Positions 16,344 through 26,486 of a DNA stretch of 64,000 nucleotides are shown piece by piece (the stretch's first letter is position 1; each line of letters begins with the position of its first letter). Below the pieces are notes generated by a model that did not search any database, was not told where the DNA came from, and saw only the letters and a list, made by a program, of their open reading frames with translations. A program made the translations under genes and the position numbers. This stretch comes from Duganella alba. Lineage in GTDB: Bacteria; Pseudomonadota; Gammaproteobacteria; Burkholderiales; Burkholderiaceae_D. The DNA lies in NCBI RefSeq assembly GCF_009674495.1, contig NZ_WKJN01000007.1, positions 124,001-188,000 on the forward strand, given 5' to 3'.

Positions 16344-17621
16344 ATGTCGCAATTTTCGTATAAAGACGGCGTGCTGCACGCCGAAGGCGCTTCGCTGAGC
16401 GCGATCGCCGAGCAATTCGGCACGCCTACCTATGTGTATTCCAAGGCCGCGCTGCTGGCCAACTTCGCCTCCTACGCCGACGCCTGCGCCGGCCGCGACG
16501 CGCTGGTGTGCTACGCCATGAAGGCCAATTCCAACCTGGCCATCCTCGATTTGCTGGCGCGCCAGGGCGCGGGCTTCGACATCGTCTCCGGCGGCGAGCT
16601 ACTGCGCGTGCTGGCGGCGGGCGGCGATCCGCGCAAGGTGATCTTCTCCGGCGTCGGCAAGAGCGTGGACGAAATGCGCCTGGCGCTGTCGCACGACATC
16701 CTGTGCTTCAACGTCGAATCGATTCCCGAGCTGCACCGCCTGAACGAGGTGGCCGGTTCGATGGGCAAGAAAGCCCGCATCTCGCTGCGCGTGAACCCGA
16801 ACGTGGACGCCAAGACCCACCCGTACATCGCCACCGGCCTGAAAGCCAACAAGTTCGGCGTGGCGTTCGACGATGCGCTGGACACCTACCGCACCGCCGC
16901 CCAGCTGCCGCACCTGGAAGTGGCCGGCATCGACTGCCACATCGGCTCGCAGCTGCTGGACGACGCGCCGCTGCTGGAAGCGCTGGACCGCCTGATCGAG
17001 CTGATCGACCAGCTGGGTGCGGAAGGCATCGAACTGCACCACCTGGACATCGGCGGCGGCATCGGCATCGACTACCGTGAAGCGGGCGAAGCGGCGCCGG
17101 TGCCGGTGGGCGACTACCTGGGCCGCCTGTTCGCCAAGATCGACGCCTGGCGCGCCGCGCGCCACCACGGCAAGGCGATCAAGGTGATCTTCGAGCCGGG
17201 CCGTTCGATCGTCGGCGACACCGGCGTGCTGCTGACGCGCGTGGAGTTCCTCAAGCACGGCGAAGAAAAGAATTTCTGCATCGTTGATGCGGCGATGAAC
17301 GACATGGCGCGTCCGGCGCTGTACCAGGCGTGGATGGACATGCAGCCGGTGGTGCAGAGCGGCGCGGCGGCGGCAACCTACGACGTGGTCGGCCCGATCT
17401 GCGAATCCGGCGACTGGCTGGCGCGCGACCGCGCGCTGGCGGTGGCCGCCGGCGACCTGCTGGTGATGCACACGGCCGGCGCCTACGGCATGACCATGGC
17501 CTCCAACTACAACACCCGCGGCCGCGCCGCCGAGGTGATCGTCGATGGCGAGGTGCCGCACCTGGTGCGCAAGCGCGAAAAGCCGGAAGACCTCTACGCG
17601 CTGGAATCGCTGATCAAGTAA
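16344..17621 (+). CDS. lysA: Diaminopimelate decarboxylase
   Basis: LysA decarboxylates meso-diaminopimelate to L-lysine using pyridoxal phosphate. The 425-aa enzyme has the PLP lysine in CYAMKANSN (near 57), HIGSQL, the phosphate-binding GGGIGIDY, EPGRSIVGDTG, and the active-site cysteine in CESGDWLARD supplied across the dimer. AGAYGMTMASNYN near the C-terminus is also typical. The ATG at 16344 is five bases after the lptM stop, so the two are co-transcribed. The longer open frame from 16200 overlaps lptM and is rejected. Confidence 0.97.
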   Translation: MSQFSYKDGVLHAEGASLSAIAEQFGTPTYVYSKAALLANFASYADACAGRDALVCYAMKANSNLAILDLLARQGAGFDIVSGGELLRVLAAGGDPRKVIFSGVGKSVDEMRLALSHDILCFNVESIPELHRLNEVAGSMGKKARISLRVNPNVDAKTHPYIATGLKANKFGVAFDDALDTYRTAAQLPHLEVAGIDCHIGSQLLDDAPLLEALDRLIELIDQLGAEGIELHHLDIGGGIGIDYREAGEAAPVPVGDYLGRLFAKIDAWRAARHHGKAIKVIFEPGRSIVGDTGVLLTRVEFLKHGEEKNFCIVDAAMNDMARPALYQAWMDMQPVVQSGAAAATYDVVGPICESGDWLARDRALAVAAGDLLVMHTAGAYGMTMASNYNTRGRAAEVIVDGEVPHLVRKREKPEDLYALESLIK

Positions 17622-17630
17622 TTCCCCAAC

Positions 17631-17662
17631 AAGCCGCCCGCCTCACCGCCGGCGGCTTTTTT
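17631..17662. terminator. Bidirectional intrinsic terminator lysA / msrQ
   Basis: AAGCCGCC and GGCGGCTT pair around a short loop, with a run of six T on the plus strand and AA on the other side. It lies nine bases after lysA and abuts the msrQ stop. Confidence 0.85.
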
Positions 17663-18267
17663 CATTGTGCCGCAGCCTTGCGTGCAGCCCAGTAGATGCG
17701 CATCAACAGCAGGATGCCGAGGATGGCGCCGAAGATGATCGGCTGGGTGAAGTTGTGCTTGCCCGCTTTCATCCACCAGAAGTGCAGGATCGCCAGCGGG
17801 GCGATCACGTAGATCAGCCGGTGCAGCCATTGCCAGCGCTTGCCGCCCAGGCGCTTGATCATGCCGTTGGTGCTGGTCAGCGCCAGCGGTATCAGCAGCA
17901 CGAAGGCGATGAAGCCGACCGTGATGAACGGCCGCTTCAGCACGTCCTTCCACATCTCGGCCAGGTCGAAGAAATGGTCGAACCACAGGAAGGTCATGAA
18001 GTGCAGGAAGCCGTAGAAGAACACGTACAGCCCCAGCATGCGGCGCAGCTTGACCAGCCAGTTCCATTTGCTCAGGCGCCGCAGCGGCGTCACCGCCAGC
18101 GTGAAGCACAGGAAGTACAAGGTCCAGTCGCCGGTGCCGCGCGTGATGAATTCGAGCGGATCGACCAGTTGCCCGGTCGCCGTCAGGTACACCATGCGCA
18201 GCAGGGGCGCCAGCGCCAGCACGAAGAGGACGCCCTTGATCCAGCTGATTTGTTTCGTTGTCGGCAT
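17662..18267 (-). CDS. msrQ: MsrQ, haem-binding membrane subunit of periplasmic Met-sulfoxide reductase
   Basis: MsrQ (201 aa) passes electrons from the quinone pool or a flavin reductase to MsrP. It is mostly hydrophobic, with about six membrane helices of the ferric-reductase-like fold. Conserved histidines lie in FFYGFLHFMTFLWFDHFF, RWQWLHRLIYV and LAILHFWW and are candidate haem ligands. Its start shares one base with the msrP stop (TGATG). Confidence 0.95.
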   Translation of the reverse strand: MPTTKQISWIKGVLFVLALAPLLRMVYLTATGQLVDPLEFITRGTGDWTLYFLCFTLAVTPLRRLSKWNWLVKLRRMLGLYVFFYGFLHFMTFLWFDHFFDLAEMWKDVLKRPFITVGFIAFVLLIPLALTSTNGMIKRLGGKRWQWLHRLIYVIAPLAILHFWWMKAGKHNFTQPIIFGAILGILLLMRIYWAARKAAAQ

Positions 18268-19244
18268 CAGTAGAATTTTTTCAGGTCCATGCCCGCGTAC
18301 AGCGGGGCCACATCGTTATAGCCGTTGAACATCAGGGTCTTGCGCTTGCGCGACAGGAAGCCGTCCTCGCCGATGCGGCGCTCCGACGCCTGCGACCAGC
18401 GCGGGTGGTCCACGTCCGGATTCACGTTCGAATAAAAACCGTACTCGTTCGACGCCGACAGGTTCCACGAAGTGCGCGGCTGCTCCTTGACGAAGCGGAT
18501 CTTGACGATCGACTTGGCCGACTTGAAGCCGTACTTCCACGGCAGCACCATGCGCACCGGCGCGCCGTTCTGGTTCGGCAGCACTTCACCATACATGCCG
18601 AAGGTCAGCAGCGCCAGCGGGTGGTTCGCTTCGTCGATGCGCAGGCCTTCGGTGTACGGCCATTGCAGCACGCGGCTGCCGACGCCCGGCATCTGCTTCT
18701 TGTCGGCCAACGTTACGAATTCTACATACTTGGCGTTGCCAGTAGGCTCTACCTTTTTGATGATCTCCGAAAAGGAATAGCCGATCCACGGGATCACCAT
18801 CGACCAGCCCTCGACGCAGCGCAGGCGGTACACGCGCTCTTCCATCGGCGCCAGCTTGAGCAGCGCGTCCAGGTCCAGGGTCATCGGTTTCTTGACTTCG
18901 CCCTCGATGGAAATCGACCACGGACGGGTCTTCAGCGTGCCGGCGTACATGGCCGGCTCGCTCTTGTCGGTGCCGAATTCATAGTAGTTGTTGTAGGTGG
19001 TGGCGTCCTTGTAGGGCGTCTGCTTGTCCAGCGCCGAATAGGCCGGATTCAGTCTGGCGGGCAGCTTGGCGCCCGTGCCCTGCGCGAAGGCTTCACGCTG
19101 CGCCATCTCCAGCAGCGCCGCGCCGCCCACCGCGCCCATGGCGATCTGCTTCATGAAGCTGCGGCGCGATTCGTACACCTGGCGCGGCGTGATTTCCGAG
19201 GAAAACGGCAGGTCTATGCCATTGGGGGGACGCTTGATCAACAT
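18267..19244 (-). CDS. msrP: MsrP, molybdopterin catalytic subunit of periplasmic Met-sulfoxide reductase
   Basis: MsrP repairs oxidised methionines in periplasmic proteins. The 325-aa protein has a Tat signal ([17 protein letters not shown] near 26-42) for export folded with molybdenum cofactor. The Mo-ligand cysteine is in [21 protein letters not shown] and [14 protein letters not shown] are family motifs. The start at 19244 has GGAG six bases upstream; a longer frame to 19274 is less likely. Export of the neighbouring cytochrome c system to the same compartment fits a shared envelope redox theme. Confidence 0.96.
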   Translation of the reverse strand: MLIKRPPNGIDLPFSSEITPRQVYESRRSFMKQIAMGAVGGAALLEMAQREAFAQGTGAKLPARLNPAYSALDKQTPYKDATTYNNYYEFGTDKSEPAMYAGTLKTRPWSISIEGEVKKPMTLDLDALLKLAPMEERVYRLRCVEGWSMVIPWIGYSFSEIIKKVEPTGNAKYVEFVTLADKKQMPGVGSRVLQWPYTEGLRIDEANHPLALLTFGMYGEVLPNQNGAPVRMVLPWKYGFKSAKSIVKIRFVKEQPRTSWNLSASNEYGFYSNVNPDVDHPRWSQASERRIGEDGFLSRKRKTLMFNGYNDVAPLYAGMDLKKFY

Positions 19245-19313
19245 GTCGGCTCCAGAAGAAACGGTAAGGCTCAACCTTACACGAATCTCCCGGAGCGAAT
19301 ATTAAACTTCCGT

Positions 19314-20468
19314 TTACAACTTGCCGTAGGAGTGCAGGCCGGACAGGAACATGTTGACGCCGAGGAAAGCAAAGGTCGTCACCAGCAGGCCCACCAGCGC
19401 CCACCAGGCCGCCGGACGGCCGCGCAGGCCCGTCATCAGGCGCATGTGCAGCCAGGCCGCGTAGTTGAGCCAGACGATCAGGGCCCAGGTCTCTTTCGGA
19501 TCCCACGACCAGTAGCCGCCCCACGCCTCGGCCGCCCACAGCGCGCCCAGGATGGTGGCGATGGTGAAGAAGGCGAAGCCGGCCGAGATGGCCTTGTACA
19601 TGACGTCGTCCAGCACTTCTTCCGACGGCAGGCGGTCCTTCAGGTAGCCCGAGGTCTTCAGCAGGTAGGCCGCCGCGACCATGGCCGCCAGCGCAAAGTT
19701 GCCGTAACCGATGAAATTGGCCGGCACGTGGATCTTCATCCACCAGCTTTGCAGCGCCGGCAGCAGCGGCTGGATGTCGGCCGCATTGCGCGAGGTGGTG
19801 TACCACATCAGGAAGCCGATGGCGGCGCTGACCACCAGCAGCACGAACGGGCCCATCTGGCGGGTGGCGTAGCGCTGTTCGAAGTACAGGTAGAACATCG
19901 CGGTGATCAGCGAGAACAGGATGAACACTTCGTACAGGTTGGACACCGGGATATGGCCGACGTCGGCGCCGATCAGGTAGGACTCGTACCAGCGCACCAT
20001 CATCGCGGTCCAGCCCAGCACCACGGCGGCCCAGCACAGCTTGGAGCCGATGCTGGACGAGGCGGCCGAACGGCCGGCAAAGCCGATCCAGTAGAACACG
20101 GTGGAGATCACGAACATCACGCTCATCCACAGCACCGCCGACTGGCTCGACAGCATCATGCGCAGCCAGAATTTCCTGGTGCCGTTATCCAGGTCGCCGG
20201 CGTACATCGAGATCGCCCACAACGACAGCAGCGCGATCAGCGGCATCAGCCAGCGCACCGGCTTCCAGTGCCAGCCCAGCGCGGCAAACACCGGCACCGC
20301 CGCCGCCAGGATCACCTGCTCGTAATAGTTCATGAACGCGCCATAGCGGCTCAGGCCGAACACGGCGCCGGCCAGCAGCGCCAGCGCAAACAGCCAGTCG
20401 GCCGGGTTCAGCCGCTTGAAGTAGCCTGGCGCCTGGGAATAAGTTTGCTGGGATTGGGTGATGTCCAT
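19314..20468 (-). CDS. ccsB: Cytochrome c biogenesis protein CcsB (ResC/CcsA-type haem handler)
   Basis: This is the haem-export half of System II cytochrome c maturation. The 384-aa protein has about eight membrane helices and the WWD haem-binding motif WGGYWSWDPKETWALI near residues 310-330, flanked by conserved histidines (for example AAWLHMRL). Naming is inconsistent: this WWD protein is called CcsB in some schemes and CcsA/ResC in others. GGAGAG precedes the ATG. It is 12 bases downstream of resB. Confidence 0.95.
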   Translation of the reverse strand: MDITQSQQTYSQAPGYFKRLNPADWLFALALLAGAVFGLSRYGAFMNYYEQVILAAAVPVFAALGWHWKPVRWLMPLIALLSLWAISMYAGDLDNGTRKFWLRMMLSSQSAVLWMSVMFVISTVFYWIGFAGRSAASSSIGSKLCWAAVVLGWTAMMVRWYESYLIGADVGHIPVSNLYEVFILFSLITAMFYLYFEQRYATRQMGPFVLLVVSAAIGFLMWYTTSRNAADIQPLLPALQSWWMKIHVPANFIGYGNFALAAMVAAAYLLKTSGYLKDRLPSEEVLDDVMYKAISAGFAFFTIATILGALWAAEAWGGYWSWDPKETWALIVWLNYAAWLHMRLMTGLRGRPAAWWALVGLLVTTFAFLGVNMFLSGLHSYGKL

Positions 20469-20480
20469 TTTCTCTCCTGC

Positions 20481-22574
20481 TTACGCTGCCGACTGTGGCA
20501 GTTTTTCTTTCAGTATTTCAAATTCACGCTCGAAGTCCAGCGTTTTGCGCTGGGTGCTCATGGCCATCAGCGCTTCGGCGCCGGCGGCATCGTCCTTGAT
20601 CCAGATCCACAGGCGGCGCTCGCGGATGTAGAACATGGCAAACACGCCCAGCACCAGGAACAGGCAGCCGAGGTAGACCACATTCTTGCCCGGCGAACGC
20701 GTCACCTGGAACACCGAGGCCTTGATCTCGGTGAAGTCGTCCAGTTGCAGGTAGACCGGGCCGCCGTAGAAGAAGGCGTCCGACAAGGCATTGGTGGCCA
20801 GTTGCAGGAAGCGCGCGTGGTTCTCGTCCTCGCTGACCGAGGCCAGGCCATCCTTGGCGCGCGCCACCTGCCACAAGTCCCACAGGCTGCCGTTCAAAAT
20901 CTTCATGAAGACATCGGCCGCCTTTTCCTGCTCGCCCGGCGGAATCTTTTCCAGGAACTGCGAGATGGCCATGAAGCCGCCCGACTTGTCGTTGCCGGCG
21001 AAGATGCCCAGGCTCTTGTCGGCCGAGGCCTGCAGCTGCGCGCGCAGGGCGTCGCCCGCAGCCGAATTCGGCGTGGCGCGTTCGGCATAGCGCTGGGCGG
21101 CGGCGCTGCGCAGCGCCGGGTCGTGCAGCGCGGCGCGCAGACGCATCCATTCCTTGACGCTGTGGCCGTCGTCGGCCGGAATGCGCAGGTAGCTGAAGTT
21201 GTCCGACGGATTGGCGCGCACGCCGGCCAGGAACACGGTGGCGCCGTCGACGGTGACCGGCTGCATGTAGTTCTGGTATTCGCGCGCCTGGCCGGTCTTG
21301 TCGCGCAACTTGTAGTTGACGCTCGGGCCGACGTTCTTCAGGTTCTTGTTGCTGGCGTTCTTGCCGGCCGAGCCGGTGTGCTTGTCCAGGCTCTGCGCCA
21401 GTTCTTCCTCCAGGCTCTTGCCCTTGGTGACAGCGCGCGGATCGTCGGTCGGGCCGACGTTCTCGACGTTGAACGGGCGGAAGCCGGTCCACTCGACCGT
21501 GTAGGCGTCGTTCAGCGGCGTGGTGCCGCCCACTTCGCCGGCGATCTCGAACGGCTTGCTGTCGCCGCCGCTCATCGGGAAGCCGCTCAACTTGAGCTTG
21601 CTGCCGCCGTCTTCAAAGCTGGACTGGTAGATCGCCACGCCGTTGAAGATCAGCGGATGGTTGACCTCGATGGTGCCCTTGACCGTTTCGCCGGTCTGGT
21701 TGTCGCGCACTTCCACATCGCTGGCAAACAGCTTGGGCATGCCGGTGCTGTAGAAATCGATGGTGAATTTCTTCAGGTTGATGGTGAACGGCAGTTCCTG
21801 GATCAGCACGCCGTCCGGACGGGCCAGGATGGCGGTGCTGCTGTTCTGCCCTTCCGGGATCATGGTGTTGCCGCGGAAGGTGGGATTGCCGGTGCTGAGG
21901 CGGTGCTGCGGCGGCACTTGCGAGATCAGGCCGCTGCCGGTGAACGGCGTCTTGCCGAGGAACCATTCCTGCAGGCGGATCGGCACGTCCGAATCCATCA
22001 CCGCGCCGAGACAGATGATGACGATGGCCGAGTGGGCGAAGATGTAGCCGAACTTGTTGGCCGCGCCCTGCTTGGCGGCGACCAGCGTGCCGCTGTCCTT
22101 TTCCACCAGCTTGACCTGGTAGCCGGCGTCCTTCAGGCGCGCCGCGCTCTGCTGTGCCAGCGCCTGGCGCGGCAGCGGCGAACGCCATTGCATCTTGTGG
22201 TGGAAGTTCAGCAGCGATTGCTCGCGCACGTTCTCGCGCCAGCTGCGCATGTCCTTGAGCATCTTCGGGCCGTTGCGCACGATGCACAGCGTGGTCGAGG
22301 TGACCAGCGCCGTCATCAGCAGCAGGAACCACCAGGTCGAGTACACGTTGTACAGGCCGATCTTGCGGAAGATCTCGTACCAGAACGGGCCGAACTGGTT
22401 GATGTAATTGGCCGACGGTTCGCCCTGCTTCATCACGGTGCCGATGATGGCGGCGATGGCGATCATCGCCAGCAAGGCGATGGCGAAACGCATGGACGAA
22501 ATCAGTTCGACGATTTCGCCGACGACGGGGCGGCGGGTTTTCAGCTGGATGCCGGTGGTGCTTGGGCTACTCAT
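20481..22574 (-). CDS. resB: Cytochrome c biogenesis protein ResB
   Basis: ResB is the partner of the WWD protein and delivers haem to reduced apocytochromes. The 697-aa protein has N-terminal helices near 27-45 (SSMRFAIALLAMIAIAAIIG) and 79-100, a third near 180, and a long periplasmic domain. A C-terminal helix is NVVYLGCLFLVLGVFAMFYI. IGTVMKQGEPSANYINQFGPF is typical of the proteobacterial form. It begins the minus-strand resB-ccsB pair. Confidence 0.95.
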   Translation of the reverse strand: MSSPSTTGIQLKTRRPVVGEIVELISSMRFAIALLAMIAIAAIIGTVMKQGEPSANYINQFGPFWYEIFRKIGLYNVYSTWWFLLLMTALVTSTTLCIVRNGPKMLKDMRSWRENVREQSLLNFHHKMQWRSPLPRQALAQQSAARLKDAGYQVKLVEKDSGTLVAAKQGAANKFGYIFAHSAIVIICLGAVMDSDVPIRLQEWFLGKTPFTGSGLISQVPPQHRLSTGNPTFRGNTMIPEGQNSSTAILARPDGVLIQELPFTINLKKFTIDFYSTGMPKLFASDVEVRDNQTGETVKGTIEVNHPLIFNGVAIYQSSFEDGGSKLKLSGFPMSGGDSKPFEIAGEVGGTTPLNDAYTVEWTGFRPFNVENVGPTDDPRAVTKGKSLEEELAQSLDKHTGSAGKNASNKNLKNVGPSVNYKLRDKTGQAREYQNYMQPVTVDGATVFLAGVRANPSDNFSYLRIPADDGHSVKEWMRLRAALHDPALRSAAAQRYAERATPNSAAGDALRAQLQASADKSLGIFAGNDKSGGFMAISQFLEKIPPGEQEKAADVFMKILNGSLWDLWQVARAKDGLASVSEDENHARFLQLATNALSDAFFYGGPVYLQLDDFTEIKASVFQVTRSPGKNVVYLGCLFLVLGVFAMFYIRERRLWIWIKDDAAGAEALMAMSTQRKTLDFEREFEILKEKLPQSAA

Positions 22575-22625
22575 GCGTGTTCAGATTCTTTAATAAAAGT
22601 TGCTGGCAGGCGGCAGCATAACAAG

Positions 22626-22656
22626 AAAAAGGGCGGCATGCTCACGCTGCCGCCCT
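22626..22656 (-). terminator. Intrinsic terminator after cytochrome c4
   Basis: AGGGCGGCA and TGCCGCCCT (9 bp) form a stem with a five-T tail on the minus strand, 46 bases after the cytochrome gene's stop. On the plus strand the tail is CTTCTTTT, so it may work both ways. Confidence 0.75.
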
Positions 22657-22669
22657 CTTCTTTTGGGTG

Positions 22670-22692
22670 ATCCGCATGCGATGCATGCGGAT
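22670..22692. repeat. 10-bp perfect inverted repeat
   Basis: ATCCGCATGC and GCATGCGGAT are separated by GAT, right between the cytochrome c4 stop and its terminator. It is a second stem with no T run. Confidence 0.6.
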
Positions 22693-22701
22693 TCGTCAAC
22701 T

Positions 22702-23349
22702 TTATTTCAGGCCTGCCATGTAATCGGCGACGGCCTTCATCTCTTCATCCGACATGCGCTTGGCGATCGGCGCCATCTCCAGGCTCTTGCGGGTGCCGGC
22801 CTTGAACAGGCCCAGCTCCGCGACAGTGTAGTCCTGGTGCTGGCCGGCGATGCGCGGATACTGCACCGGAATGCCGGCGCCGGTGGCGCCGTGACAGCTG
22901 GCGCAGGCCGGCACGCTCTTCTCGGCGATGCCGCCACGGTAGATTTTCTTGCCCAGTTCAACCGTGTCCTTGTTCTTGGCGGCGCCCGGGTTCGGCTTCT
23001 GCGTCACCAGCCAGGCCGCGATATTGTGCTTTTCCTCGTCGGTCAGCATCTTCGCATAGGTCGTCATGACCGGTTGATTCCGGTCCGCCGTCGTAAAGTT
23101 CACCAGTTGCTTGTACAAATACGCTTCGTGCTGGCCGGCCAGCTTGGGATTGACGGTGATGGTGGAATTGCCGCCGGCGCCGTGGCACGACACGCAGGCC
23201 GGCAAGCCACGGGCGGCGTCACCGTCGGTGAACAGACTGGCGCCCTTGGCAGGATCGATTTTAGGAGCGGCGGAAGCCGTGGCCGAAACGGCCAGCAAGG
23301 CAACGAGCAGGGATTTTACAATCGGTGAAAACATGTTCACACTATTCAT
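22702..23349 (-). CDS. Dihaem cytochrome c4
   Basis: This periplasmic electron carrier to terminal oxidases has 215 aa. A signal peptide ends near ATASAAP (23-29). Two haem-c sites are CVSCH (52-56) and CASCH (149-153). Methionine axial-ligand candidates lie in QPVMTTYAKML and LEMAPIAKRM. The two halves are alike, as in all c4 cytochromes. AGGG precedes the start at 23349. It lies upstream of resB-ccsB, whose products would mature it. Confidence 0.95.
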   Translation of the reverse strand: MNSVNMFSPIVKSLLVALLAVSATASAAPKIDPAKGASLFTDGDAARGLPACVSCHGAGGNSTITVNPKLAGQHEAYLYKQLVNFTTADRNQPVMTTYAKMLTDEEKHNIAAWLVTQKPNPGAAKNKDTVELGKKIYRGGIAEKSVPACASCHGATGAGIPVQYPRIAGQHQDYTVAELGLFKAGTRKSLEMAPIAKRMSDEEMKAVADYMAGLK

Positions 23350-23499
23350 TCAAGCACCCTTAGAGGAGTCTAAAAAGTTGTCGAACCTGAAGTGCCCACC
23401 GATGCACTGGAACGTGCCATGGAGCACTTGGTAACCACTCATTGTACAATAGCTTAAAAAATTCCCTGCTTTAACCTGTTGCTTTTTCCCCAATCCCCA

Positions 23500-25207
<1,708 letters not shown>

Positions 25208-25210
25208 AAA

Positions 25211-25298
25211 CCGGGGTCAGGTCCCCCATTTCTACACGAGCTCTGCCGTGGCCATGGTCACGGCAGAGCTCGTGTAGAAATGGGGGACCTGACCCCGG
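25211..25298. repeat. 40-bp perfect inverted repeat, long hairpin
   Basis: Two perfectly complementary 40-base arms (25211-25250 and 25259-25298) flank an 8-base centre containing CCATGG. The outer part of each arm contains CCGGGGTCAGGTCCCC. The hairpin sits between convergent hemB and the next gene, with AAAAA on the left and TTTT on the right, so it can also terminate both transcripts. Size and GGGG/CCCC content suggest a REP/MITE-like mobile palindrome; this is inference. Confidence 0.9.
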
Positions 25299-25302
25299 AG
25301 TT

Positions 25303-26310
25303 TTAGCGGCCTGCCCCGCGTGTGTATTCGGGGAACATCTCTTTCAGCAGGAAGGCCGTCAGTTCCTTCTCGTCTTCCTTGCGCGCGCTCAGGTTGACCA
25401 CCTTGCCCAGGCGCCGCGATTCCCACTGGAAGTCGCCCTGCTTCTCCTTGCGGATGATCTTGATCATTTCCTTGACCACCGCCGTCTCGATATCCTGCTC
25501 CGCCCCCTGCTCGACGTGAATCTGCTGCAGCCAGTTGCGCTTGAAGTTGGTGTTCCAGCCACGGAACTTCACTTCGGCGCTGTGGAAGCTCTTGTCGACC
25601 TGGAACACGCCGCCGGTGTCGTCGCGGTCGGCGCCGCTGGTCTGGCCGGCGCCGTTGGCACGGGCGATGTTGGCCTTGGCGATGCGGTTGGCGCGTTCGG
25701 CTTCGGTCTCGGCCGGTGGCGCTGGCGGCGCCGGCGGATTCAGCGCTTCCCGCGCCGCGCGGCGCTTGGCGATCATTTCCGACATGTCCGCTTCAGGCGG
25801 CGGCGTCATGGTGGCCTGCACCGGCGGCACATAGGTTTCCAGCTTCGGCTTGACGGCGGCCGGCGTCTCCTTGGTCACCACCTGCTTGCGCGGCGGCGGC
25901 GGCTTGGACGACGGCTTGGACGGCGTTGGATTGGGCTTGGTGATCGGCTTCGGCGTGACCTTCTCAGGCAGCGGCTGGATGTAGACCATGTGCCCGCCCT
26001 TCGGCGGCGCCGAATGGGTCTGCTTGGGCGACGGCGCGAACAGGTAGTACAGCACGCCCAACAGGTGCAGCGCGATCGAAATACCGATGCCGATGCGGTT
26101 GTTCTTGGACTTGCGGTCCCACGTGGCAAAGTCGTCCTGGGCCGACGGCAGGCGTTGGCCGCAAGTCTCGCAGTATTCCGAATGCGCGGAGAGGATATGG
26201 GAGTCGTGGTGCAAGATACAAACCTTGTGGAACGCAGAAGTCGTCAAAATGGGGCCATAGTGCCAGAGTCCCGCTCTTTTGGGAACCGCTCCAAATGCCA
26301 TGCACGGCAC
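25303..26310 (-). CDS. Unrecognised CxxH/CxxC, single-pass membrane, proline-rich protein
   Basis: No known family is recognised. A cysteine/histidine knuckle (CILH at 31-34 and CETC at 48-51 followed by GQ) resembles a zinc ribbon. IGIGISIALHLLGVLYYLFA (near 75-94) is one membrane helix. A Pro/Lys-rich stretch (about 110-215) recalls TonB in layout. The last 110 residues contain FRGWNTNFKRNWLQQIHVE and a charged helical end. A TonB-like energy coupler or inner-membrane scaffold is possible but unproven. The start is uncertain: ATG at 26310 or 26301, or a TTG at LHHDSH with AAGG upstream, which would drop the first cysteine. Confidence 0.65.
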   Translation of the reverse strand: MPCMAFGAVPKRAGLWHYGPILTTSAFHKVCILHHDSHILSAHSEYCETCGQRLPSAQDDFATWDRKSKNNRIGIGISIALHLLGVLYYLFAPSPKQTHSAPPKGGHMVYIQPLPEKVTPKPITKPNPTPSKPSSKPPPPRKQVVTKETPAAVKPKLETYVPPVQATMTPPPEADMSEMIAKRRAAREALNPPAPPAPPAETEAERANRIAKANIARANGAGQTSGADRDDTGGVFQVDKSFHSAEVKFRGWNTNFKRNWLQQIHVEQGAEQDIETAVVKEMIKIIRKEKQGDFQWESRRLGKVVNLSARKEDEKELTAFLLKEMFPEYTRGAGR

Positions 26311-26426
26311 CAGACTGTCTACTTTACAAGTTTCGGCTCTTGACGGGTGTTACCGTGTGTATCAATTGCTTTGCAAAGTGACATGATTTTCGAGCTTTCC
26401 CCAGCCATTTTAGCCGCCGCAGCCGT

Positions 26427-26456
26427 GGCGCAGTGTTGGCCATCCAACACCGCGCC
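26427..26456. repeat. Inverted repeat after the RND pump gene
   Basis: GGCGC-a-GTGTTGG pairs with CCAACAC-c-GCGCC around a CCAT loop. It lies 31 bases past the RND pump stop. There is no T run, so it is either a factor-dependent transcript end or an mRNA 3' stabiliser. Confidence 0.5.
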
Positions 26457-26486
26457 GACATATTACGGATGCGTAAGGTTGTGGAC

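Noticed and set aside
18258..22670. 1470-codon open frame on the plus strand
   Set aside because: It is antisense to msrP, ccsB and resB, which are clear genes. Its translation is Arg/His/Ala/Gln-rich with no domain, as expected opposite high-GC coding DNA.
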